From Plasmodium coatneyi (taxonomy: Eukaryota; Apicomplexa; Aconoidasida; Haemosporida; Plasmodiidae), in assembly GCF_001680005.1 (NCBI RefSeq), contig NC_033559.1, forward strand, positions 1,054,001 through 1,118,000: 64,000 bases of DNA. Reading direction: 5' to 3'. The notes beneath the pieces were generated by a model. It saw nothing but the letters and a program-made list of their open reading frames with translations, was not told the DNA's origin and ran no database searches. Below, in pieces: positions 54,578 to 64,000 of the stretch. The position numbers and the translations under genes were made by a program. Each line of letters starts with the position of its first letter. The first letter of the stretch is position 1.

Positions 54578-55584
54578 TCAGCATTTATACACCACGATAG
54601 CTAAATAGCCTTGATAGAAGCAGAATAGGAAGGAGTTCTCCTGCGGGGTGCATCAATGGTACGTCAGTGGTAGGTTAGTGGTGTATAAAGGGCGCATAAT
54701 TGGTGAGCCACTAGTGTGGACGTCCCTCATTTGCCTCACAGAAACTACTCTGAAATGAGACACGCTTGCCCCCCCTCCTAACCTTCGCCGAGATGTTGAA
54801 AGAGAAAGACTCCCCAATCAGGCATATCCAGCCGGCTCCAAAGCTTTTGTCCAAATTTTCTTTTATGTTTTTTATGGCATTCTGCGGGTGGGAGGGGAAA
54901 ACAGTGACAAGGTAAAGCCAATGTGCTGTACGGATTACACATTCCCCCGTGGAGTGAAAGTAAAAAAAGAAAAAATAAATGAGACGAAACAGCGCCACAC
55001 AAACAAGCAAACTTCCTCTAAAAGCAACCCACTTCGACGTTAATTTCGTTCGTGTTCGCATCCGAATATTTGTCCAGAACCCCCGTGATGATATCTACGA
55101 TGTTGTTTTGGTTGTAATAGGGTATGTCTGATTTCTGCAGAGAGGGCAGGGGAAAAAACATTCCACTTTGAGCTTGTGATCCGCTGGGAGATTCATCAGT
55201 TAGCAATTTTTTTTTTTTTAACTTTCGAACAATGGACGGTTTGGTGCTAGGAGGAGAGGGAAGTCTTCCCCCATATGGGCTGGTTACATGATATTGCACA
55301 CCCATCCTATGTGCACCCCCGTTCATTGGATTTTTCTCCAGTTTACCCTTATTAATAAGCTTTGCATATGCTTCTTTAAATTCTGCGATAGGTTTTCCGA
55401 GTTCATTTTTTCCCCTCTCTTTGTTTTCTAACTTCACGTGGTGGGGGTGGTATCCTGGGGTGGAAAGATCTCTACGCGACTGCACTCGTAGGGGATAGGA
55501 TGTTCTGGTTTGCTCCACAGCCTTTGGGGCTCTTCCCAGTAGTGGAGACGCTTCCACAGCGTAACGATGTTCGCGTTTCCCCAC
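54578..55584 (-). CDS. LC8-type dynein light chain with long N-terminal extension, three or more exons
   Basis: Supported exons are about 55584 down to 55033, then 54783-54881 and 54578-54640, all phase 0. Joined, they give KSDIPYYNQNNIVDIITGVL, then AIKNIKENLDKSFGAGWICLIGESFSFN, then ENSFLFCFYQGYLAIVVYKC and stop. This is the complete LC8 fold, with the GxGWxCxxGxxF strand and the closing FYxGxxAIxxxK strand. The short third exon has no ATG and is easily missed. LC8 proteins dimerise and bind motifs in dynein intermediate chains and other partners. An unusual 150-residue basic, Pro/Ser-rich extension precedes the domain; part of it (GMFFPLPSLQ) may be a further intron ending CTCTGCAG. The first ATG in frame is well inside (about 55325), so the true start must be there or in an upstream exon I could not find. 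Confidence 0.75.
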
Positions 55585-55599
55585 TGGGAATGTTAGTCC

Positions 55600-55774
55600 A
55601 CTTTTCAGACGGCGAGCCCGTCCTCCAAAGGGGAAAAAACCAAATTGATAATTCTACTTCACGCGAACTTGCGCATACAGCAGCCCGCAAGTACAAACTC
55701 AGTTTTATGTCACGAATGGTCAGTTGCGATGATGAGACAAACTGGACAAAAGGAGAGGAAAAAATACACATCCC

Positions 55775-55807
<33 letters not shown>

Positions 55808-56212
55808 GATAAATAAGTAATCACTCAAATCGATCAAGCGTGTATAAATAAAAGGGACTGCTTCGCAAAATGCGGCAAATGTGACGATCATTATTGTTGA
55901 TAAGGGGGGATGGGATATCCCTTTTCGTTTCATCACTATCTATGCGCGTTAGCTTGGAGAGGCCAATGTTGCGTGATGCATAATTCCTATACAGAAAAAT
56001 GTGCAAATAAAATGTACACCTCTTTGGGGGATGGATAAATGAAGGAGGGCAAAAAGACAAACACAGAAACGATGCGTCTTTGTTTTCTTCTCTCCTACAC
56101 ACACGCGCTCGATTCGAAAGTCCCACACGGCGATAGGACCTTCTCCTCCAAATGGGTTTCCCCTTCTTCCCATGAAGGGGCATTTAAAATATCTTCACTT
56201 CGGTTGGGGGTC
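55600..56212. other. intergenic region, may hold the 5' exon of the dynein light chain gene
   Basis: A 27-base A run lies at about 55780-55806. I could not identify the missing first exon with confidence. The AAT gene ends at the right edge. Confidence 0.4.
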
Positions 56213-57457
56213 CTACGCTTGACTTGCCACTTGGCCCTTCTGCTTAACCGCCAGGCAAAGACACGCCTTCTCAGCCACGTAGTCCACGTTACGGGCGGTG
56301 ATGCCAGACACGTTTATGCGCCCGCTGTCGATGATGTAGACGTGGTGCTCCTTCAGCATGTCGTAAATTCCAGCGAATACGGGGACGAAGGAAAAAATCC
56401 CTCTCTGTTTTTTATAGACACTCCAGTCGTAATGCAGGTCAAATTTTTTCTGGTAAAATTCCATTTTCTCAAAAAAGAGGACTCTATTTTTATGAACACG
56501 TTCAGATAATTCCCGCAAATCATTTATCCACTCGGATTTTAATTTTTCATTTTCCAAAAGTTGGCAAACAATTCTATTCGTGTGAACCGTGGGGGAGGTG
56601 TAAAATTTGCGAGTAATCATGCGAAGATTATTTGCCACAATTTTTCTCTCCTCTTTCGATTTGCAGATAATGTGCAATGCCCCAGCTCGTTCCCCGTAGA
56701 GGGACATATTTTTTGAAAACGATTGGCACACGACAAAGGATATTCCTTTCTCTTCAAATTTTCTAATTAAGGACACATCATCATTCAAATTGGAGGATCC
56801 GAATCCTTGGTAAGCGACGTCAAAAACAATTACGTGTTTTTTTTTCGAAACAATGTCTGCTATTTGGTCAAAATAAATTTCCTCCATGTTTGTGCTGCAA
56901 GGATTGTAGCAGGAAACCTGCAGAATGACAACAGACCCATCTTCCAAATTTCGCAAATCATTTAAAAAGGCGTCATAATTTATATTCACCAATTTGTTAT
57001 CAAAAAAAGAAATGTACTTAACTTTAAATCCGTAGGAAGTTATCATGTTTACGTGGTTTATATACGGGCTGTTCGTTACGCATATTTCCTGCATGTGAAG
57101 CATTTTAAATAATTGCAGAGCTATGAAAATGGCGCCTGTGCCTCCTATTGCTTGAATTGTGCATATTTTTTTTTCCTTCATATATTTTGAATTTTCTCCA
57201 AAGATCAGTTTCTGCGTTAAGAGGGAAAATGGCTTCGTCCCGTTGCTTAACAAGTATGGTTTTTCCTTGTACTTTTGCTGTACTAATTTTTCTGCCTCAA
57301 GGACACTTTTAAATATGTGTAGTTCTCCATTCTCGTCACAGCACACTCCAATCGATAGGTTTACTTTGACGTCCGATTTGTCGTTTTTGAATTCCTCCGT
57401 ACTTTTGAGGATGTTGTCTGGCTCGACGTCCTCCAGCTGGCCAATCAGCGCGTCCAT
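56213..57457 (-). CDS. AAT: aspartate aminotransferase
   Basis: Single exon, 414 aa from ATG at 57457 (MDALIGQLED); the frame extends further only from a TTG. This PLP enzyme of fold type I exchanges amino groups between aspartate/oxaloacetate and glutamate/2-oxoglutarate, feeding nitrogen and pyrimidine metabolism in the cytosol. Visible landmarks are VNLSIGVCCDENGE at the N-terminus, IGGTGAIFIA at 104-113 binding the PLP phosphate, CYNPCS with Asn185, VFDVAYQGFG with Asp213 (pyridine nitrogen) and Tyr216, SFSKNMSLYGERAG with the Schiff-base Lys249 and Arg257, and GRINVSGI near the end, close to the substrate carboxylate Arg. The shortened N-terminus and divergent NPxG motif (NPCS) are typical of the plasmodial enzyme. 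No targeting peptide is seen. Confidence 0.96.
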   Translation of the reverse strand: MDALIGQLEDVEPDNILKSTEEFKNDKSDVKVNLSIGVCCDENGELHIFKSVLEAEKLVQQKYKEKPYLLSNGTKPFSLLTQKLIFGENSKYMKEKKICTIQAIGGTGAIFIALQLFKMLHMQEICVTNSPYINHVNMITSYGFKVKYISFFDNKLVNINYDAFLNDLRNLEDGSVVILQVSCYNPCSTNMEEIYFDQIADIVSKKKHVIVFDVAYQGFGSSNLNDDVSLIRKFEEKGISFVVCQSFSKNMSLYGERAGALHIICKSKEERKIVANNLRMITRKFYTSPTVHTNRIVCQLLENEKLKSEWINDLRELSERVHKNRVLFFEKMEFYQKKFDLHYDWSVYKKQRGIFSFVPVFAGIYDMLKEHHVYIIDSGRINVSGITARNVDYVAEKACLCLAVKQKGQVASQA

Positions 57458-58885
57458 CTTTTCGGCAAGGAAACGACAGCGAAGCAACAAGGAAGCGGCA
57501 GAGAAGTGACGTTTTCACGATGGCTACGTTTCCCTTTTTTGCTACCTCGTGCAAGCGCTCCAAATTGCCGCTTAATTATCCCCAAACGAGGAAAAAAGAA
57601 ACGAACTCTACTACCACAAGTCCATCCCAACTCGTGAACAGAAAAAAAAAAACAACCGTTCGGCTTTTTTAAAAAAAAAATAATAGCTTTTTTTTTTTTT
57701 TTTATGGCTACCCCCAAAAGTTGGCCAAAACTGCCTGAACGTTCATAATTTTTACAACAAAAAAAAAAAAAAAAAAAAACCTGCCTCTTGTTGTTAAAAA
57801 TGGTTTCCCAATATAATCTATCACGAAGGAGTAGAAATAAAATTCTACCCACTTCGGTGCGTTGTTTTGTTTATATATTTACGACCCCCTTCAACAACGT
57901 GGTATAAAAAAGGGAATGTAAAATCGGCTATCCGTTTTGGCGTTATGGGTGAAAAAGCGGCCTACTGAGGTGCAATATCTTATTATATGTTTACGAGTGC
58001 ATTTGCGTAGTACCCAAACGTGGGCATATATTCATATATCCATATTGTACACTTTCCGCGTTGGAGGTGTTGCATCGGGGGGCTGGAAAAAGAATCATCT
58101 CATCGATACGCTTGGCCCAACCTTTACATAGTTCACTGAACACCGCGTCCCTAACAGGGATATGTCCCTGGGGGGAACAAAACATACCGAAGCGAAATTA
58201 TTTTGAGCAACCATTACCCTCCTCATCACGACGTCGAATTTACCCTTGGAGTTCTCCGTGTGCGCCACTCGGCCATATCGGCAAAGCTGCATTTTTCCAA
58301 TTTTCTCGCATGACAACCATTTTGCCAAGAAGTGTTCGTTTAGCAGCGGAGATGTGTTCACTTCAACGGGGGAGTTTTTTTTTTCTCATCAGTTTGCTCC
58401 AGTTTCCTCCAGTTCGCACTTTTTCTTGTTCTTCATTGCACCATTATGGAATTTTTAAAAACATCTGTTTGGAGGCCAACACTTGGCGGGGAAAGAGAAA
58501 CAACGTTTCACATTTGTTGTGGAGTGGTGTTTACACGGCTGCGCCTTGGCAACTGTTTGCGAACCGGGTGGGAAATACAAATGAGCGCTTCTTTGGGGAC
58601 ACAAGTAGTAAGCTGCAAGTGAGCGGTAAGTGAACGCCTCCCGCGCTGAAGCAGCCATGCGAACGCAATTCTTGCAACGTGCGTGACGAAAAAGGACACA
58701 AAAAAAAAGAAAAGGAACGCATGCGTGACGTTACAAACGGGGAGTTATACAAACATGTGCTTGGGCGACCGCCCAGGGGATGCACAAAATTTTCGACAAG
58801 AGCAAGGTGAACAAAAATCACCCTAAAGGAGAGATGGGCACCTCTTACAAGGAATCCCATTTTGTCTTCTCCTGATATGACCCCC
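57458..58885. other. intergenic region between AAT and the XRN-type exonuclease
   Basis: Upstream of AAT. It has A and T runs (about 57640-57780) and a plus-strand frame at 58061-58633 that lacks an ATG at its start and shows no domain, so it is not called. Confidence 0.5.
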
Positions 58886-61621
58886 CTAGCGAAAAACAAC
58901 ATTCGTCCGCCTGGCTCGTTTGACATGAATAACTCGTGTCACCTTCCTGGGGGTCCCTCTAACAGACGAGTCTACCTCAGCTGGGTAGGCGCTCATAGCC
59001 CTCGTGCAGAAACCCCTTTTCTGTGTTCTCCTGCCATGGTTAACGCCATCATATAGAAAGGAACGATCTTCCGTTTTAACGTTGCAGCTGTTGATACGCG
59101 TCCTGCCCACACGACTGAGAATGTTGAACCGAGGTGAAGGTGCTTCACCCACATCTGCACTTGTCCCATTGGGTAAGTCCTCATTCTGGAGAGCAATCCG
59201 GAAGAGAGCAAATTTGGCAACATATATTTTCTTCCCTTGGTAGAAAATCACTTTACAAAATTTCTTCAACCTACTTGCATACACATCCCAGTAGTACTTT
59301 ACAATTTCTTTCCGTCTGTGGAGGTTTCCTTTTAACTGTTGGTTCAATTTTTGGATTCGACTCATCACGACATTTGCGTTTCTGCAGAAAAGGATGTCGT
59401 ATATATTTTCAAAGTAAGCTTTCTGGGGCGCTTGACGGGTGGGTTCTTCTTCCTTTCCTTCCTGTTCCTCTTTTGCAACCCCCCGTGCGTATCTCCCCAC
59501 GCAGAAATTTATAAAGCTGTGATACTCCTGGTTGTTTCTGAACACGTTCAGGTTGATGTTCTGCAGGATGTTCGTCTCTCCATTCGCGTGAATGGAATTT
59601 TCCACGTCGGTGCCTCCACCGGATAGGAAGTAGTACAAGCTGAGTAACGAGGGACTCGTTGCATACTTGTAGAAAAAGTTAAAATTCAAGCAACACGTTT
59701 GTGTATACATTTGGACTAGCCAGTGAACCCCCTGGAGGTAGTTCTCGCAGCTTTTCATTTCTTCTTGGAAATTTTTTTCCCCTCCACAATTTTGTACGTA
59801 AAAGGATTTTAAGCGAAGTTCTGTTTTGCTGTCTTCTTCCTCCATGGGGTGGTTGTTCAGTTGTTCTTTTTCAGACAGAACATCCAGACGATGGGTTTCC
59901 CCTTGGATTGTTCCATTTTTCCCTTCAGGTGATGACTCTCTTTCTTCTTTCGAATTGCCATCCTGGGTGACTCCTCTTTGCTCCCCCCCTTGGACGATCT
60001 TCCTGAGGAGCCCCGAATCAACAAAGCGCATGCATGCGGGGAATTCTCTCTCCAAATAATCATGCGAAGCGAGGTGCATGGCAATCTTCTTCCTCCTGGA
60101 GGAACCACAATAAGTGGAAGTCCTTCCGTCCACGTAGCACTGTGTCATAGTGCATTTGAACAAATCGGAGCCCTCTTCCTTGTGCACCTGAATGTGCAAA
60201 TCATTTTTATTTATTTTCCTTTTGCTGATCAGTTCGTTTAAGAGAGAGAGTGGGAGATACGACATGTGCTCTTTGAAAATGCCTCTTCCTTCTTCATCGG
60301 TTTCTGTTCCGGTTAATTTGTCACCCTGTTCAGCACGATCTGTCACTCTTTGCAGGTAGTACCTTGGCAGACTCACCAGCTTATGCACTTGGTTTAAATA
60401 TCGCACAAATTGGGGCCTATTCAGAGCATACTCCTCTGTTAAAAGTCCTCGGTAGGGACTCCCCCCAGATTCTTCTAGCTTTATTTCACTGTCCAGCATG
60501 TTAAAATAGGCCTGAAAAAAGATGGAAAAATTGCCTTCCCTGATTTTTGGCAAATAGTCATTCCCTTTTAGGATAAACAGGATGAGCATGTCTCGTCTAA
60601 TTTGGTCGATGGCGCTCGGGTACTTTTTCCAAAAGAGGTTCGTAAATGTGTTCAGGTTGTATAGGACTTTTATTTTTTTCTTTTTCCACTTTGGGGTGGA
60701 GGTCCCAATATGGTGGGTTTCTCCATTTGGGTGGGCTCCCCCATTTGTCTGGTCCAACCCCGCCAGGTAGTCCTCCTTCTTTTTCTTCTCCCACGCCGCG
60801 ACATCTACGAGGAACGTCTGATACGTGTACACACACACATTACGCACGTCCTTCAAAGCTAGGCACTGAAGGAGAAGGTCTGCATCTGCCCCCACGATGA
60901 CGAACGATTCGTCCGCCCCGTCGGGGGTACTGACAGAATTGTTATCCCCCTCATGTGGCGAATGGTTCCCCCTTATGTAGTTCTGGATCCAGTTCATTAG
61001 TTTGAGTTCGCCCTCCCCCACCTCCTTATCAGTCGAAACATACACTTTTATATGCTTATACTTTGGCAACGATACTAAAAACGTTACGAACTTTCGGAGA
61101 AATGTTGCAACCCTCTGAATGAAGGGACTGCCACACGTTATATCATTTGAGTTGTCTCCATCTTGCAGCTTTTTTCCTTTTGCTCGTCTTTTAATTTGTA
61201 GCTTCAGTTTTGAAAAAGGACAAATGCCATCAATAGCGAAGACGATGTTTTTCTGAGGGTGAAATTTTCTTAACACATTTTTTATTAAATAGGAGAGTTT
61301 GCAAAAATATTGCTCATCGTTAACAAACTGGACGTTTGCTTTGTGTAGGAGTTGGTTCATGTCAAATAGAAGGTTATCTACATGACCGATTTTGGTTGGC
61401 CCCTTCTTCCAATCACTGCCTCCTTTTTTATGTTCCCTTCCATGTCCGAAGTTTTTCCTGGTTAAGTGCGTCACATCCAGAAGGCTGTTTCTTTCTACTA
61501 TTTTTACGCAACTGGGGAAGTTTTGGATCACCCATTTGTGAAGTCCCGGTATGCCCGCGCTGCTCAGCCAGGACAGTGCCGCCAGATACACTGCCCCTTT
61601 GACCAGTAGGTGCTTGGGCAT
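58886..61621 (-). CDS. XRN-type 5'-3' exonuclease, possibly organelle-directed
   Basis: Single exon, 911 aa from ATG at 61621. The catalytic layout of XRN family 5'-3' exoribonucleases is present: GIPGLHKWVIQNFP at 23-36, DNLLFDMNQLLHKA at 82-95, IVFAIDGICPFSKLKLQIKRR at 126-146, KEVGEGELKLMNWI at 199-212, VIVGADADLLLQCLAL at 241-256 and LKGNDYLPKI at 351-360. These supply the acidic metal ligands and the conserved basic residues. The usual LQCLAxYFxxxxR region is replaced by diverged sequence, and the C-terminal half has large Plasmodium inserts. The first 20 residues (LLVKGAVYLAALSWLSSAG) are hydrophobic, unlike cytosolic XRN1 or nuclear XRN2, and could be a signal peptide. RNA is the expected substrate; location and target are unproven. 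Confidence 0.85.
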   Translation of the reverse strand: MPKHLLVKGAVYLAALSWLSSAGIPGLHKWVIQNFPSCVKIVERNSLLDVTHLTRKNFGHGREHKKGGSDWKKGPTKIGHVDNLLFDMNQLLHKANVQFVNDEQYFCKLSYLIKNVLRKFHPQKNIVFAIDGICPFSKLKLQIKRRAKGKKLQDGDNSNDITCGSPFIQRVATFLRKFVTFLVSLPKYKHIKVYVSTDKEVGEGELKLMNWIQNYIRGNHSPHEGDNNSVSTPDGADESFVIVGADADLLLQCLALKDVRNVCVYTYQTFLVDVAAWEKKKKEDYLAGLDQTNGGAHPNGETHHIGTSTPKWKKKKIKVLYNLNTFTNLFWKKYPSAIDQIRRDMLILFILKGNDYLPKIREGNFSIFFQAYFNMLDSEIKLEESGGSPYRGLLTEEYALNRPQFVRYLNQVHKLVSLPRYYLQRVTDRAEQGDKLTGTETDEEGRGIFKEHMSYLPLSLLNELISKRKINKNDLHIQVHKEEGSDLFKCTMTQCYVDGRTSTYCGSSRRKKIAMHLASHDYLEREFPACMRFVDSGLLRKIVQGGEQRGVTQDGNSKEERESSPEGKNGTIQGETHRLDVLSEKEQLNNHPMEEEDSKTELRLKSFYVQNCGGEKNFQEEMKSCENYLQGVHWLVQMYTQTCCLNFNFFYKYATSPSLLSLYYFLSGGGTDVENSIHANGETNILQNINLNVFRNNQEYHSFINFCVGRYARGVAKEEQEGKEEEPTRQAPQKAYFENIYDILFCRNANVVMSRIQKLNQQLKGNLHRRKEIVKYYWDVYASRLKKFCKVIFYQGKKIYVAKFALFRIALQNEDLPNGTSADVGEAPSPRFNILSRVGRTRINSCNVKTEDRSFLYDGVNHGRRTQKRGFCTRAMSAYPAEVDSSVRGTPRKVTRVIHVKRARRTNVVFR

Positions 61622-62651
61622 GTCATATTAGGCGGCTGACGTTGTGCTGGGAGTGACCGACAGTTGCTCCACTTGGCTGGGTTTCTTTTCCCCACAGCTG
61701 CTTTCCGTCGTGGATTGATTTTTCCCCTTCAATTGGTGGGAATATATATAACGCGCATTTGTAACATGCACGATAATTGTTAACCATGATTGTCAACACA
61801 GGAAGAACAATCACCTCTACTTCTACACGAAAGTGCGTTTCTCATGGCGACGACGACCATCCCAACCCATGTGTGCAACGTTGAACGGCGTTTTTTTTTT
61901 TTTTTTTTTTTTTTTTTCACCGCATCGGGGCTGCACCACCTTGTCGTCCCCACGTTTGCCGCTTCACTCCGCGGGGGAAGAAGCCATCTCACCATGACAT
62001 ATCACACCGGTTTGTTCATTTCCATTTGAGGGGTATACCTGCCCCTTTGGGAATGATCCCTCTAAACGACAGTGACCACTGGAAAGGGACTCCCTTATTT
62101 CACATGCTGGGAACCAATCTGCCAATTTGCACGCCATCCATTAAAGGTGAAGTAAATGCACGCTGGGAGAGAACCCATGTGTTACTTCTTCGTACATGGG
62201 GAGAGCCTTGCTGGAGAGAACGGCCGTCCTTTCCGCACCTCCTATCCACCAGTACGCAAACGTGTGCGCATTGTACACACCTTTAAAAAGGTCCCCAAAA
62301 GGGATCGATAAAAGTCGCCCTGTGAAGTTACCAACTGATGTTAAGACACCAAAACGCCAACTCGCATGCTCGATTGGGTGTTCGACCTAAATGGGAGTAT
62401 TCCCACTGGTGCGTGAAAATAGCCCTATGAGACGCTAACGGGTAAGGCTACCGCGTTGCCTACCAGGATTACTGACGATTGGTTGAAGGGGTTACACCCG
62501 GCTTGTGCGAAATGAGAACAAAAAAAGAAAACAAACAAAACAGGAAAATTACCCGCAGGTGCGTTGCAGGAAAGCACAGATAAACGTTCATATGTCTACG
62601 CATACGCGCACACACACATACACATTATGCCTATATATTTAAGCAGGTGGG

Positions 62652-62682
<31 letters not shown>

Positions 62683-63165
62683 ATCCCCAATATGCACACA
62701 CACATTCCTATGTTACATTCCTTTTTTTTTTCGCTAGCTAGCTGTACAGTTTTTTTTTTTTTTTTTTTTTTTTTCTCAAGGGGGTGTAAATAAGTATCGC
62801 TAGCTCGGTTCTATGCTGAAGCGTCATCTTTGCGATCTGTTGATGAGCCATCTTCATGTTCCGTCCACGTACATCCCAACACGCTGTCTTACTCACCAAT
62901 TTGACGGCGGGCACTTGAGGACCAAACCGTTGAACAAGTTTGTGGCGTGCCCGCTTCGCTTTTTCTCTTTCTCACCACGGAACAATTAACAACAACGAAA
63001 AAAAAAAAAAAAAAAAAAAAATATGCATGTTGAGCACTTTTGCACACATTTTTTTTTTTTTCCAGCTAGCCCCTGAAAGATTCGTCCACGCAACTGCGCG
63101 GGATGTGCTTGCCGTCAGTTCTCCTCAAAGATCGTTCTCTGTTTTGGACCGTCTTCCTCCCCTGC
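61622..63165. other. intergenic region upstream of the XRN-type gene
   Basis: Between two minus-strand genes. It holds T or A runs of 20-27 bases at about 61890, 62655, 62750 and 63000. No gene seen. The left side should contain the XRN promoter and the right side the 3' end of the hexose transporter transcript. Confidence 0.5.
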
Positions 63166-64000
63166 TCATACGACCGACTTGCCCATGTGCTTCTGTCTCT
63201 CCTCTAGGGTGATGTATGGACTTGTGCCAATCTCGCCGCCCTTTGTCTCCTTAATGAAGAAAAAGATGAAAAAGAAGGCCAAAATCGACATACCGGAGAA
63301 AATGAAAAACAGAATATTGGGCGACTTCTTAATAATTATATCAGATGGAAACACCACTATGATAGCACACATCCAGTTGACCAAAGAAGCCAAGCTCGCT
63401 GCGCTGTCCTTAATTTCTGAGGGAAACATTTCGTGTAGATAAATCCACAATACGGGTCCGTATGAAACGGCAAACGAAACTATCATCACGAAAGTTGCAG
63501 CAATGGAAAGATTCTTCACAATTTCGGACGTGCTATCAATCTGATTAGCTATGGCAGTAGGTAAGAAGGCACAAACAATTCCTGCACAACCACAAAGGAG
63601 CAGAGTCTTTCTTCCTAACTTTTCTACAATGTAGATCGCTGGAAAGGTCATTAAAAAGTTAACTACTGTCATTATCACACTTAGGGTCGTTATCATTCCT
63701 TTGTCTAGAAATCCTTTGTACAGTTCGTTCGAATTGGACACCAAGACGTTTATACCCGTGAACTGCTGCAGACCGGAGAGTATACAACCCAGCAGGATGA
63801 CATAGCGGTAGGAAGGAATCTTCATTGCTGTCATTAACGAAATGGAATTTTTCTTCGCTGCCTCGTTCTGTTCCACTGCATCTTTAATTGCCTTCAAAGG
63901 TTCATCCACATTATCACTTCCGTATATCTTTTTTAAAATTTTCTTCGACTCTTCTACCTTTCCATTCTCAAATAAGTAGTACGGAGTCTCCTCTTTAAAA
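63166..64000 (-). CDS. HT1: hexose transporter, C-terminal part (runs off the window)
   Basis: The frame is open from the right edge to a stop at 63166-63168 and shows about 278 residues. It is the second half of a 12-helix major facilitator sugar carrier, the main plasma-membrane route for glucose in Plasmodium. Visible are the end of the central loop (ETPYYLFENGKVEESKKIL, the typical SP[R/Y]YL-type signature), helix 7 with the GLQQFTGINVL motif that contacts hexose (Gln-Gln-Thr-Gly-Ile-Asn), EKLGRKTLLL after helix 8, YGPVLWIYLHEMFPSEIKDSAASLA at helix 10-11, and FIKETKGG after helix 12. The C-terminus is short and ends GKSVV. The N-terminal half lies beyond base 64000. Confidence 0.96.
   Translation of the reverse strand, partial: FKEETPYYLFENGKVEESKKILKKIYGSDNVDEPLKAIKDAVEQNEAAKKNSISLMTAMKIPSYRYVILLGCILSGLQQFTGINVLVSNSNELYKGFLDKGMITTLSVIMTVVNFLMTFPAIYIVEKLGRKTLLLCGCAGIVCAFLPTAIANQIDSTSEIVKNLSIAATFVMIVSFAVSYGPVLWIYLHEMFPSEIKDSAASLASLVNWMCAIIVVFPSDIIIKKSPNILFFIFSGMSILAFFFIFFFIKETKGGEIGTSPYITLEERQKHMGKSVV

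Noticed and set aside
54711..54782. Alternative dynein light chain ending SSFCEANEGRPH
   Set aside because: It would drop the final LC8 strand; the exon at 54578-54640 restores it in phase.
58061..58633. 190-codon plus-strand frame between AAT and the XRN gene
   Set aside because: No ATG at its start, no domain, and composition like the neighbouring spacer.

Overview
This is nuclear DNA of a malaria parasite (Apicomplexa, Plasmodium). The signs are long A and T runs, short introns with GTAAG-type donors and T-rich acceptors, and a block of pir-family variant antigen genes next to conserved single-copy genes. The pir genes have a microexon, an exon 2 carrying a YWLGD motif and one membrane helix, and an S/T-rich exon 3 ending in a basic NxxYHP-like tail. 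That is the KIR form, so I place the window in P. knowlesi or a close relative such as P. coatneyi. I cannot choose between them without a search.

Bases 1 to about 15600 are the subtelomeric part. It holds the last exon of a probable exported two-helix protein (126-713, +), an intact KIR gene (1107-2439, -), a decayed KIR pseudogene with three in-frame stops and a lost splice acceptor (4198-5809, -), a third intact KIR gene (7088-8767, -) and a fourth on the other strand (10615-12936, +). KIR 3 and KIR 4 are head to head. Their shared upstream region carries a 33-bp x 9 minisatellite and a CAA tract, and intron 2 of KIR 4 is almost free of G and holds a 27-bp minisatellite. About 2.7 kb of gene-free AT-rich DNA then leads to the core.

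From 15695 to the end is conserved chromosome core, mostly housekeeping genes. In order these are: an unknown nuclear-looking protein (-), ERCC1 (+), a four-exon JUPITER/HN1-like PPGG protein with 4-nt and 14-nt coding exons (-), tRNA-Gln(CTG) (+), a clamp-loader (RFC-like) protein without a P-loop (+), MAK16 (-), a many-exon WD40 protein (-), the organellar 5'-3' exonuclease (+), the condensin II kleisin CAP-H2 (+), a 2256-aa secreted Sel1-repeat protein (-), SEC66 (+), a coiled-coil protein (-), an LC8-type dynein light chain (-), aspartate aminotransferase (-), an XRN-type exonuclease (-) and the C-terminal part of the hexose transporter (-). From memory this order matches the start of the core of P. 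falciparum chromosome 2.

The core genes are not an operon or a pathway, although DNA maintenance is well represented (ERCC1, RFC-like, exonuclease, CAP-H2). Exon junctions below were worked out by hand from phase and GT/AG signals. They are predictions except where family similarity across the junction supports them.
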